Source of the DNA: an uncultured Clostridia bacterium
GTDB lineage: Bacteria > Bacillota > Clostridia > TANB77 > CAG-508
Direction: 5' to 3'
DNA length: 64,000 bases
Assembly (NCBI GenBank): GCA_946529215.1
Contig: CAMMZC010000003.1
Coordinates: 67,976 to 131,975, forward strand
In this document: positions 35,249-43,775 of the stretch, piece after piece
Layout: each line of letters starts with the position of its first letter
Position numbering within the stretch: the stretch's first letter is position 1
Notes under the pieces: generated by a model
Told to the model about the DNA's origin: nothing
Databases searched by the model: none
Seen by the model: only the letters and a program-made list of their open reading frames with translations
Position numbers and translations under genes: made by a program

Positions 35249-36169
35249 TTATTTTACATATTTATCTATATTTTTATTATTTAATTTATGTCCACCTTTA
35301 ATTTGAAGAGAACTAAAATTATATTTTGAGTATTTTTTTATACTACTATTATATTTCTTCTCACTTACTTTTTTTCCATTTATTTCATAAAAAGTATCAT
35401 TGCTCATTGCACCAGCATTGTTTTGGAATTCATCTAATACTTTAAATTTAACATTAGATACTTTAAAATATTTATTATATTCATATCCCATATGTAAAGA
35501 ACCAATTCCTGCAACTCCTTTATTTAAATCAATATATGGTCCACCATGGAAATAATGCATTGGTCCCTCAGTTGATGAAGTGGCAACTACTTTACCATTT
35601 TTGTACCCTACTAGAAACATCTGAACACTATAGTCTTCTTCTGATACTGCTTCAATGGCTACTAATTCTTTATTTTTTAATTTGCCAAAATATAGTGTTT
35701 GTCCTCCCATAATTTCTGTTCCAAAAACAGTTTGTTTCATTTTTATGTTCTTTTTAACCCATTTTTTATCTTTTAATGCATTCCTAATTTTTTTCAATAC
35801 TTGTTTTTTACTCAAAACTTTTATTTTTGCATAAGAACTTTGCTTACTTTTTGAGTTATTTCCAATAGCTGCAACTTTGTAAAAATATGTTTTTCCTCTT
35901 GATAAATCTTTATTTATAAAAGATGTTGTTTTTGATGTTCCTACTTTTTTATATTTTCCTTTTGCACTTGTTGCTCTATAAATTTTATATTTTTTTGCTC
36001 CTTCTACCTTTGACCACTTAACTTTAACATTTGAAGTTCCTGAAATAGAAACTTTTATATTTTGTGGTGCACTTATTTTTTTAGAACTTGCATTTACCAT
36101 TGTTCCTTGTAATAAAACTAATAATAGTATAGCTATAACGCTATAAATCAATTTATTTAACTTTTTCAT
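35249..36169 (-). CDS. Secreted fibronectin type III domain protein, unknown function
   Basis: The 306-residue protein has a signal peptide (~1-28, cleavage after VNASS), one FN3 domain (~33-125; APQNIKVSISGTSNVKVKW, YFYKVAAIG), and a ~180-residue C-terminal part with KLKNKELVAIEAVSEED and a His/Gly-containing GPMHYFHGGPYIDL that I do not recognise. It is probably a surface or secreted protein. AAGGGAAG precedes the start. The next gene upstream encodes another FN3-ending secreted protein, so the two may be functionally related. Confidence 0.75.
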   Translation of the reverse strand: MKKLNKLIYSVIAILLLVLLQGTMVNASSKKISAPQNIKVSISGTSNVKVKWSKVEGAKKYKIYRATSAKGKYKKVGTSKTTSFINKDLSRGKTYFYKVAAIGNNSKSKQSSYAKIKVLSKKQVLKKIRNALKDKKWVKKNIKMKQTVFGTEIMGGQTLYFGKLKNKELVAIEAVSEEDYSVQMFLVGYKNGKVVATSSTEGPMHYFHGGPYIDLNKGVAGIGSLHMGYEYNKYFKVSNVKFKVLDEFQNNAGAMSNDTFYEINGKKVSEKKYNSSIKKYSKYNFSSLQIKGGHKLNNKNIDKYVK

Positions 36170-36256
36170 TTTTACTATCTTCCCTTTCTTTTAAGGCATA
36201 AAATTTTATTAAAAATAACGACTTTATCAATTATTATTTAAACTTATTTTTCCTCT

Positions 36257-37337
36257 TTATTTTATTTTTATATTTTTAACTTTACTCCAATTGCTATATA
36301 TCTTTTTGCCATTTACCTTTCTATAAGTTCTGATTCTTACATAATACTTCTTTTTAGATTTTAGTTTTTTAACTGTTTTTGATAATTTTGTTGTATTTGC
36401 ACTCTTGTTTCCTTTTTTAAATTTTTTGTTTGTTGAATATTGTATTTGATATCCAAATGAACCTGATATCTTTTTATATTTCACTAAAAATTTTTTCTTT
36501 CCTGCCTTTAATTTGGATATAGATGTTTTTTTCTTTTTCATTACACAACTCTGATGTATATCCATTAAAAATATTACCAGTATAAGACCTTCCGTGATGA
36601 GCAGTTGTTCCAAGTGCTTTTATATTATTAGTTGGCAAAGCATCTAAATATGATTTCATAGTGAAGGTTTCTGTTGTTTCTTTTCCTGTTACTATGTCAT
36701 GAAATTTTCTTCCATAATAACGAGCATAATAAAATGCATTTGAATAATTATAGCCATATATTGTAGCAGTACTACTTATTGTTGTATCTGCATCATCAAT
36801 TACATAAAAACTAGATGTAAATTTAATTGTTTTTAAAGATGTACAGTTTCCAAATGCATATTGTTTTATATACATTATATTATTACCTAAGTCTATATTT
36901 TCAAGACTTGAACAGCCATAAAATGCACATTCAGAAACTCGAATTAAACTAGATGGAATTTTAACGTTTTTTAATTTAGTACAGTTATAGAAAGCATATT
37001 CTCCAATTGTTTGCACGGTTGATGGTAAATCAATATTTACAATATTATAATTTTCTTTAAAAGCATTCTTTCCAATAGATGTAATATTACCATCAAATAT
37101 TACACTTTTTACCTGTTCTTGATAGTCAGCCCATGCACTCGCACTATCATTAGACATATTTCCACTCCCAGATATAGACAATACACCACTTTTATTTAAT
37201 ACCCAAGTAATATTTTTTCCACATTCTCCTGATGCAATAATATTTGTGTCATCTGTAGCATTAGAGATATTTGATATTATAAGACTAAAGCCAATTATAA
37301 TAAAAAATAATATTGTAATTCTTTTTAATTTTTTCAC
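36257..37337 (-). pseudogene. Secreted BspA-type leucine-rich repeat protein with FN3-like end, frameshifted at an A7 run
   Basis: The first 270 residues (start GTG at 37337) have a signal peptide (~1-27), a 'GECGKNITWVLNKSGVLSISG' module and four to five BspA-type leucine-rich repeats (IGEYAFYNCTKLKNVKIPSS, CAFYGCSSLENIDLGNN). The frame then breaks at seven A's (36526-36532). Deleting one A gives 360 codons in frame and joins NEKEK to TSISKLKAGKKKFLVKYKK, an FN3-like domain that ends at 36257. The normal protein would be a ~359-residue surface adhesin-like molecule. The current sequence gives a truncated one, unless slippage at the A-run restores it. Confidence 0.75.
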
Positions 37338-37443
37338 TCTCTTAATCTCATCTCCTTATAATTATATTTTTCTAATATTTTATCATAAGCCACAATTTTT
37401 TACAATATTTTTTTCCAAAAACTGAAGATTCCTGTGAAAAAGA

Positions 37444-37472
37444 TTGACTAAACATATTTCTTATAGTAAAAT
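37444..37472 (+). promoter_or_regulatory. SigA-type promoter
   Basis: TTGACT (37444-37449) and TAAAAT (37467-37472), 17 nt apart, 84 nt before the plus-strand gene at 37556. Confidence 0.65.
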
Positions 37473-37555
37473 ATTAATTGTATTATTATAGAAATCTAGT
37501 ATTTTTAATTTTCTATAAAGAATAAATCTTTTATTTTGAAAGAGATGATATAAAA

Positions 37556-37978
37556 ATGTCAAATAATGATGATGAACTTAAATTATTGAAAAGTTTTAAA
37601 AATATTCCTAATGCAAATTTAATTGATTTTCTACAGTATTATTTAAGCAGAGCAAACCGAAGAACTGCTCCAGCACAAGGAAATATGAAACAGCGAAAAC
37701 AGGCTGAAGATTATTTTAAAATTCACTCTATTTTACTATTACTTCAAAAAATGCCACAAGACAAAAGGCAATCTTATATAAATAATTACATAAAAAGAAA
37801 TAAACATAGTTTACCACCTGAAATTTTAAAGTTTATAGAAAAAACAATACTAACTCCTGATTTTAATATACCAGAATTAATTTCTGATATTGAACGAAGA
37901 ATGGATAAAATCTCTCCACAAAAAAATCATAGACGCAATCCAAGTCCCAAATCCCCAAAAGGCGATGATGCTCGTTAA
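37556..37978 (+). CDS. Small basic protein, unknown function
   Basis: The 140-residue soluble, mostly helical protein starts behind GAAAGAGATGA with its own promoter and terminator. The first half (KSFKNIPNANLIDFLQYYLS, QAEDYFKIHSILLLLQKM) looks structured; the last ~20 residues are a basic, Pro/Ser-rich tail (NHRRNPSPKSPKG). No motif, signal peptide or membrane helix. I do not recognise it. It is convergent with spoIIP. Confidence 0.65.
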   Translation: MSNNDDELKLLKSFKNIPNANLIDFLQYYLSRANRRTAPAQGNMKQRKQAEDYFKIHSILLLLQKMPQDKRQSYINNYIKRNKHSLPPEILKFIEKTILTPDFNIPELISDIERRMDKISPQKNHRRNPSPKSPKGDDAR

Positions 37979-38009
37979 ACTCTGAAAGTTTAAACTTTCA
38001 GAGTTTTTT
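37977..38009. terminator. Bidirectional intrinsic terminator
   Basis: A perfect 15-bp palindromic stem (37977-37991 with 37992-38006) is followed by TTTTTTT on the plus strand. It overlaps the last base or two of the plus-strand gene and the 3' end of spoIIP. Confidence 0.85.
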
Positions 38010-39240
38010 AAATATCATTTATTATTTTCGATAAATATTTCATACTATTCATACACTGTTCAAGTTTATTTCCAGTAGAACCAACTTCTATGATACATGC
38101 AGCTTTGCTTAAATGTTGATTATACCTTGAATTTCTTAAGATTATTGGCTTAAACAATCCCGGATATTCTTTATTTGCTTTTTCTTGCACTTTTATTGCA
38201 AATTGTAAATTAGACTTCCAATTTGGATGTTTTAATTTTCCTCCGTCTGTACCAATTACAAACATTATTTGAGCACATTCATCATCTCCAATTTTTACAG
38301 TTGGAGCATAACCACTATAGCTACCAATTGCATCTCTATGTAAATCTATTATTATATCTGCTTTTGTATTTTTTAAAATATTAGAAACTGTTGCAAGTGA
38401 TCTTGAATATGACCCATTATATGAAGGATAATCATGATAAGTCTTATTATGAATTACATTAAAATTATATTTTTTTAAATACTTTGTAAGCTCATCTCCT
38501 ACTTTTGCAACTGAATATTTTAGATCTGTTGTTCTAAAATTACCTGTAGGTGTATATGCATACTTTTTACTTGAAGTATAACTTTCACATGTATGTGTGT
38601 GAAAAATAATAATATTTGATTTATCAATATTCAGTTTTTCCGGATTTAAATCTTCATCTGTTAAATCATAACTTGTTTCATTTTTTATTTTAACTCCTTT
38701 ATATTTTTTTGTATATGCATCTGCTATTGGATTTTTTGTTGTAACTTCTGTTTTTTGGTCGTCTTTTGCAAGTTCTAACTCTTTTTTGGCTCCATCATCT
38801 GTTTTTTCCTGTTCGGAACTTGAATTATTTTCGTTTTCTTTTGTTTTTTTTTCAGTTACTTTTTCTGATTTTTTCTCGCTGTCTGTAATTTGTCCCACTT
38901 CTTTACCAGCGTTATTTTTCTCCGTATTATCATCTACAGATTTTTCTTTTGCATTTATCACTCCCAATTCTAATCCAATTATTGCATTCAATAATTTGTT
39001 TTGTTTAATTTCATTTTCTTCTACTTTTCCTGTATCATTATCTATCTTTGGCAACTCTTTATTTACAGCTTGCTTTACATATCCACTTATATTATTCGAT
39101 ATCTTTTGCCTTATATTTATTTTTTTAAAATTTTTTTTATATAAAAATCGACTACAAAAAATCATTAGTGCTATAACAACAGTTATTAAAAAAATAAATT
39201 TTATTAAATCTTTCAATCTAATTACTGCAACATTGAACAT
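38008..39240 (-). CDS. spoIIP: Stage II sporulation protein P (spore-engulfment cell wall amidase/endopeptidase)
   Basis: SpoIIP acts with SpoIID and SpoIIM in the DMP complex that degrades septal peptidoglycan for engulfment. The ATG at 39240 (MFNVAVIRLKDL) has AAGGAG upstream, giving 410 residues; an earlier in-frame start is not supported. One N-terminal helix (~10-32) is followed by a Lys/Glu-rich linker (~70-190), then the amidase fold with IIIFHTHTCESYT (~225), a DIIIDLHRDAIG segment (~310), NSRYNQHLSKAACIIEVGS (~375) with metal-binding His/Glu. It is in the sporulation cluster spoIIM-xerD-spoIIP. Confidence 0.93.
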   Translation of the reverse strand: MFNVAVIRLKDLIKFIFLITVVIALMIFCSRFLYKKNFKKINIRQKISNNISGYVKQAVNKELPKIDNDTGKVEENEIKQNKLLNAIIGLELGVINAKEKSVDDNTEKNNAGKEVGQITDSEKKSEKVTEKKTKENENNSSSEQEKTDDGAKKELELAKDDQKTEVTTKNPIADAYTKKYKGVKIKNETSYDLTDEDLNPEKLNIDKSNIIIFHTHTCESYTSSKKYAYTPTGNFRTTDLKYSVAKVGDELTKYLKKYNFNVIHNKTYHDYPSYNGSYSRSLATVSNILKNTKADIIIDLHRDAIGSYSGYAPTVKIGDDECAQIMFVIGTDGGKLKHPNWKSNLQFAIKVQEKANKEYPGLFKPIILRNSRYNQHLSKAACIIEVGSTGNKLEQCMNSMKYLSKIINDI

Positions 39241-39334
39241 AAATTTTTCTCCTTGTCCTTTTATATTTATATTCAATATTTTAAGTTATATGATTGAATT
39301 CTTTAGTTTATTTATATTTCTAATTTGTATAATA

Positions 39335-39360
39335 AAAAATCGCCTCTAAAGGCGATTTTT
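39335..39360. terminator. Intrinsic terminator after xerD
   Basis: AAAAATCGCC (39335-39344) pairs with GGCGATTTTT (39351-39360), with a 6-nt loop. It overlaps the xerD stop codon and separates it from spoIIP. Confidence 0.88.
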
Positions 39361-40243
39361 ATGCACGTGGATGTGCTTTTTTATAAATATTATTTAATCC
39401 ATCATTTTGAAATTGCATATATACTTGAGTTGAAGAAATATCTGAATGTCCAAGCATAGTTTGTATTGCTTTAAGCTCTGCTCCATTTTGCAATAAGTGT
39501 GTTGCAAATGAGTGTCTTAATGTATGTGGTGTAATATCTTTGTCTATATGTGCTTGTTCTTGATAATATTTTATTATTTTCCAAAAGCCTTGTCTTGTAA
39601 GTCTTTTTCCATTCATATTAACAAATAAAGCTTTTTCTTTGTCTGACTTTACCATTATATCACGAGCTTTTGTAAGATATTCTTTAATTGCACTTAAAGC
39701 CATTTTTCCTAATGGTATGTCTCTTACTTTTTTGCCTGTTTTACATTCTACATATTCTTGTTCTAGATTTACATCTTCTACATTTAGAGAAATAATTTCT
39801 GTAACTCTCATTCCTGTGGCATAAGCAAATTCAAGCATTGCTTTGTCTCTTATTCCTTTTAAGTCTTCGTCTGTAGGTTGTTCTAATAATAGCTCAACTT
39901 CTTTTGTTGTTAATATACATGGTGCTTTTTTTTCTATCTTTGGTGATTGTATATTTTCTGTTGGATCTATAGATACTTTCTTGTTCTTTACTTCATATTG
40001 ATAAAATGAACGTACAGACGCTATCATTCTAGATATTGTTGATGTTTTTTTATTTTGTTCTTCTAATAAATATTTTATGTAAACTTTAATATCATCTTCT
40101 ACAACTTTATTATACTTTATATCATTTGTTAATAAATAATTTTTATATTGTTCTAAGTCTCTTTTATATGACTGTAATGTATTATTTGATACCTTTTTAT
40201 CATTCTCTAAAAATTTTAAAAATTGTTTTAATTGTTTTTCCAT
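39359..40243 (-). CDS. xerD: XerC/XerD-type tyrosine recombinase
   Basis: The enzyme resolves chromosome dimers at dif. The 294-residue product has the SAM-like core-binding domain (~1-85) and a catalytic domain with the RKHRH(Y) set: Arg in TGMRVTEI, Lys near ECKTGKKVRD, HTLRHSFATHLLQNG, His in LGHSDIS, and the Tyr nucleophile in STQVYMQ (~276). GAGGGG precedes the ATG. In clostridia xerD commonly follows spoIIM, as here. XerC and XerD are hard to separate by eye; the name is based on context. Confidence 0.9.
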   Translation of the reverse strand: MEKQLKQFLKFLENDKKVSNNTLQSYKRDLEQYKNYLLTNDIKYNKVVEDDIKVYIKYLLEEQNKKTSTISRMIASVRSFYQYEVKNKKVSIDPTENIQSPKIEKKAPCILTTKEVELLLEQPTDEDLKGIRDKAMLEFAYATGMRVTEIISLNVEDVNLEQEYVECKTGKKVRDIPLGKMALSAIKEYLTKARDIMVKSDKEKALFVNMNGKRLTRQGFWKIIKYYQEQAHIDKDITPHTLRHSFATHLLQNGAELKAIQTMLGHSDISSTQVYMQFQNDGLNNIYKKAHPRA

Positions 40244-40329
40244 TGCTTACCCCTCATCCATTTACATAATTAACTATATATAGTTATATCAAACTATTTT
40301 AAAAAAGTAAATAGTTTTTTTAAAAAAAT

Positions 40330-40959
40330 TTAAAAATATTTAATAAATTTTTTTAAAATATTTGCAGATATTACATTTTCTATAATTGCCGATAACACTA
40401 AAAGTAAAATCATTAAACCCGAAATTAAAGTATGTCTTATTATCTCGAATTTTATATTTTCTCTTCTTTTATCTTTTATAATAGATTTGTATAGTTTTAT
40501 GCTACTAACTCCAATGCTCAAAATTGCAGGAATATATAAAATATTTTGTAATACTATTGATATTAAACAAAATAAAATTCCTTTAAATGTTCCTAAAGTG
40601 ATAGCAATTGAAGAAATTGTAACCCCTAAAATTGAACCTCTAGCCAATATTACTATTAATACTATTGGCATTCCTATAACTGTTGTTCCTGCAATCCATA
40701 AAACTAGTGCAAAAAAAATATTTCTTCTTATAGCATCAATTATAAGCTCTGTTTTATTAATACTTTCTATTTGTTTATATTTACCTATAAAATCATTTAT
40801 ATATGTGGTAATCTCTGAAATTTGGTTTTCTTTGCAGCTATTTATTATCATTACTCCAATAAAAATACCTATTAAAAACAGTAAACTTACCAATATATAT
40901 TCTTTATAATTATTTTTTATATAATTTTTAAATATTTTTTTATAATTTGAATACCTCAT
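40330..40959 (-). CDS. spoIIM: Stage II sporulation protein M
   Basis: SpoIIM is the membrane scaffold that holds SpoIIP and SpoIID at the engulfing septum. The ATG at 40959 (MRYSNYKKIFKNYIK) has AAAGGAG 12 nt upstream, giving 209 residues; the longer ORF start is unsupported. The protein has five hydrophobic helices and the stage II sporulation M phrase 'F.ALVLWIAGTTVIGMPIVL.VI..RG...G'. The neighbouring xerD and spoIIP support the call. Confidence 0.9.
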   Translation of the reverse strand: MRYSNYKKIFKNYIKNNYKEYILVSLLFLIGIFIGVMIINSCKENQISEITTYINDFIGKYKQIESINKTELIIDAIRRNIFFALVLWIAGTTVIGMPIVLIVILARGSILGVTISSIAITLGTFKGILFCLISIVLQNILYIPAILSIGVSSIKLYKSIIKDKRRENIKFEIIRHTLISGLMILLLVLSAIIENVISANILKKFIKYF

Positions 40960-41072
40960 TATATAACAGAACTCCTTTATAATACTATTAATTCTTGTAC
41001 TATTTAAGCACAAATAATAAAAATTCTTATTACATAATGTGTATTCACTTTATTTAATTAATATGTCAGTTT

Positions 41073-41714
41073 TTATTCAGCTGCTTCTGCATAATCTTTT
41101 GGTATTTCAAACAACTTATCATCTGCTTTATAAACTAAACTAACTTTTATTAATTCCTCTTGTTTTTCATCTTCACTACTTATAATGTTTTTTATATAAC
41201 AGATATCATTTCCTTTAAAATAGAACCTAGTTTTTACTGATGAACTTTCATTTATATTTGCAAAAATTATAAAATCCATATCTTCATTGTCATATTCTTC
41301 ATAATAATATGTAGTTCCAAAAATATCTTCTTTGCCTGAAATATATTCATTTTTTTCTATATTTTTCAAACTACTTTTTATTATATCAGATTCTACTTTT
41401 TCATTTCCATAGTCATAATACTCTTTTTCATTATGCATAATAAAATAAGTTTGATTTTGTAAAACTAAAGTTGTTGTATGTTCTTCTCCTGAATACATAT
41501 CTATGCTCACATCTTCACCTCTTTGGGCCATAGCAACTTTGTAATCAATTTCTGTTGTTGATTCATTCATCGAAAATGTAAAATTATTGCTATTATTTAT
41601 TTTATTATACATATTTTTTACTCTATCTTTTTGTTCACCTTTAAAAATAAATACTAGTGCTATAATTAGTAGAATTATTATTCCACATATGATTGCTATT
41701 GCTTTTTTAGACAT
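41073..41714 (-). CDS. Membrane-anchored extracytoplasmic protein, unknown function
   Basis: The ATG at 41714 (MSKKAIAIICGIII) is 5 nt after GGGAGG, giving 213 residues. One N-terminal helix (~4-26) has no lipobox Cys, and the rest is an exported beta-rich domain: MYNKINNSNNFTFSM, EEHTTTLVLQNQTYF, TTYYYEEYDNEDMDF, RFYFKGNDICYI. The pattern looks like LolA/LppX-fold lipoprotein-like domains, but that is a shape-based guess. Located between pfkA and spoIIM, probably its own unit. Confidence 0.6.
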   Translation of the reverse strand: MSKKAIAIICGIIILLIIALVFIFKGEQKDRVKNMYNKINNSNNFTFSMNESTTEIDYKVAMAQRGEDVSIDMYSGEEHTTTLVLQNQTYFIMHNEKEYYDYGNEKVESDIIKSSLKNIEKNEYISGKEDIFGTTYYYEEYDNEDMDFIIFANINESSSVKTRFYFKGNDICYIKNIISSEDEKQEELIKVSLVYKADDKLFEIPKDYAEAAE

Positions 41715-41787
41715 TTCTACCTCCCAAAAGATCATAGTAATAGCTTTTTGGCTAAATATATATTAAAATGATTTTATAACTTAATCC

Positions 41788-42933
41788 TTAGTCGCCTAAA
41801 CATATTCCCACATCTCTTGCAGTTTTTATTAAGTCATCATCCATTTTAATAGTTCTCATATTACTATCTTCTGTTCCACCTTCAACTGCACCAATTTCTT
41901 TATTGTTACCTACAACTTCTTCAAGTGGTATAGAATTTAATTTTCCATCTTTAAGCACTGTTAGCACATTAAAAATGCCTTCTAATGCAAGTTCCATAGC
42001 TTTTGCGCCATATTTAGTACACAAAACTCTATCTGTAGCTGTTGGTGTTCCACCTCTTTGCATATACCCTAAAGTTGTATTTCTAGCAGTCATCCCTGTT
42101 CTTTCTTCCAAAACTTTTGCAACAGCTTCTCCTGCTCCACCTAATTGAACATTTATTACTCCTGCTCCACCTTCTCTTTTATCTTTTATGCTAAGAGTTC
42201 CACCCTTTGGATATGCTCCTTCTGATACAACTATTACGCTAAAATTCTTTCCTCTTTTCTTTCTTTCATTTATTTTTTCTATGACTTTATCTATATCATA
42301 CGGAATTTCTGGTAATAAAGCAACATCTGCGCCACCTGCTATTGCAGACTCAAGAGCTATCCATCCTGCATATCTTCCCATTACTTCTAATGTCATTATT
42401 CTGTTATGTGTTTCTGCTGTTGTGTGCAATCTATCTAATGCTTCTGTAGCAACAGATACAGCTGTATTAAATCCAAATGTTACATCAGTACAAGCTACAT
42501 CATTATCTATTGTTTTTGGAACACCAATTACTTTTACACCTTTTAAAGATAAATCTCTTGCTGCTTTTTGTGTACTATCTCCACCAAGCATAAATAAGCA
42601 GTCTATTTCATCATCTTTTAAATTCTGAACACAAATATCTGACAAATCTTTATATTCTACTGTTCCATCTTCATTTACAATTTTGTAATTAAACACATTT
42701 GTATTTAATGATGATCTAATAATTGCTCCTCCTTTTTGTATAATTCCTGAAGCAACAGGGTTTCCCTCTAATAACATATAGTTATTTTCTACCAATCCTT
42801 TAAATCCTTCTATAAAACCATAACTTTCTATGCCATGTACTCTTGCAGTTTTTATAATTGCTCTAATTACTGCATTTAAGCCTGGCGCATCTCCTCCATT
42901 TATTAGTATTCCTATTCTTTTTAAATCTGACAT
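41788..42933 (-). CDS. pfkA: 6-phosphofructokinase
   Basis: The enzyme phosphorylates fructose-6-phosphate at the committed step of glycolysis. The 381-residue length fits the long clostridial group. Motifs include GILINGGDAPGLNAVIRA, LGGDSTQKAA, PKTIDNDVACTD with the catalytic Asp, EVMGRYAGWIAL, EGAYPKGG and GYMQRGGTP. The positions that separate ATP- from PPi-dependent enzymes (104 and 124 in E. coli numbering) read Ser in GGDS and Lys in PKTIDND. This is neither the classical Gly/Gly (ATP) nor Asp/Lys (PPi) pair, so the phosphoryl donor is open. AAAGGAAGAG precedes the ATG. It is a single gene. Confidence 0.93.
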   Translation of the reverse strand: MSDLKRIGILINGGDAPGLNAVIRAIIKTARVHGIESYGFIEGFKGLVENNYMLLEGNPVASGIIQKGGAIIRSSLNTNVFNYKIVNEDGTVEYKDLSDICVQNLKDDEIDCLFMLGGDSTQKAARDLSLKGVKVIGVPKTIDNDVACTDVTFGFNTAVSVATEALDRLHTTAETHNRIMTLEVMGRYAGWIALESAIAGGADVALLPEIPYDIDKVIEKINERKKRGKNFSVIVVSEGAYPKGGTLSIKDKREGGAGVINVQLGGAGEAVAKVLEERTGMTARNTTLGYMQRGGTPTATDRVLCTKYGAKAMELALEGIFNVLTVLKDGKLNSIPLEEVVGNNKEIGAVEGGTEDSNMRTIKMDDDLIKTARDVGICLGD

Positions 42934-43051
42934 TTTTCTCTTCCTTTCATAATTTATGTTCTTATTATACCATTAAATTTTTATTTTACAAGTAAAATTT
43001 GCAAAAATAATTATTTTATGATAAAATTTGTATTAATATATAAATTACTAC

Positions 43052-43181
43052 GCAAAGTTAATATATAAATTATTTTACATTATCCCCATTCTAATGATTT
43101 CATCCAAAGTTTTATAAACTTTTGGAAATCATTGAACGGTCCCCACATTACATTATAAATAATTTATATATTAACTTTTGC
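43052..43181. repeat. 130-nt near-palindromic intergenic element
   Basis: The ends gcaaagttaatatataaatta (43052 on) and its complement (to 43181) pair. The interior has a second stem, aatgatttc / gaaatcatt, around ccaaagttttataaacttttgg. It is different in sequence from the 155-nt element. It lies just upstream of the DUF1836 gene. Only one copy is seen in the window. Confidence 0.75.
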
Positions 43182-43222
43182 TAAACTTTTTTTATATATA
43201 TTGTTAATAGGAGTTGAGAAAG

Positions 43223-43738
43223 ATGTTTAAAAAAGAAGATGTAGAAAAATTTCATATGCCAAGATGGGAAGAATTGCCAGAAATAGATTTATATTTAGAT
43301 CAGGTGGTTTCTTTTATAGATAAATATTTGCTTTATTACTTAAATACTGAATCTGATGAAAAAGATGAAAAAAAAGAAAAAAATGTGCTTACAAAAACTA
43401 TGATAAATAACTATGTTAAACAAAAAATTATAGAAGCACCTATTAAGAAAAAATATAACAGAAATAATATGGCTTATCTTTTTGTAATTTGCATTTTGAA
43501 ACAATGCTATAGTATAAATGATATTGGAAATCTTATTAAATTCACTTTAGAAACTACACCTTTAGAATTAGCATATAACAGATTTTGTGATGTACTAGAA
43601 AATGCAATAAAATGTACTTTTTTGGATAAAAAATTTATTTATGAAAAATCTGCTACTGATAATGGTTATGTGCTTTTAAATGTTGTCCAAACTATTGCTA
43701 GTAAGATGTATGTGGAGAAGGTTTATTTAGAAAAATAG
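43223..43738 (+). CDS. DUF1836-domain putative regulator
   Basis: The ATG at 43223 (MFKKEDVEKFHMPRW) is 9 nt after AGGAG; a TTG three codons earlier overlaps that spacer. The 171-residue protein has the DUF1836 hallmarks: a start with HMPRWEELPEIDLYLDQV, then LTKTMINNYVKQKIIEAP..KKYNRNNMAYLFVICILKQ, a MerR-like helix-turn-helix region. It is usually considered a DNA-binding regulator of unknown target. It is one of the few plus-strand genes, preceded by a long palindromic element and followed by a terminator. Confidence 0.85.
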   Translation: MFKKEDVEKFHMPRWEELPEIDLYLDQVVSFIDKYLLYYLNTESDEKDEKKEKNVLTKTMINNYVKQKIIEAPIKKKYNRNNMAYLFVICILKQCYSINDIGNLIKFTLETTPLELAYNRFCDVLENAIKCTFLDKKFIYEKSATDNGYVLLNVVQTIASKMYVEKVYLEK

Positions 43739-43767
43739 CAGGAATCTTTAATATTCCCGCTATTTTT
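43731..43767. terminator. Bidirectional intrinsic terminator (DUF1836 gene / pnp)
   Basis: AAAATAGC(A)GGAAT and ATTCC(C)GCTATTTT form a stem with one mismatch, followed by a T run on the plus strand, between convergent genes. Confidence 0.8.
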
Positions 43768-43775
43768 TTATTATA

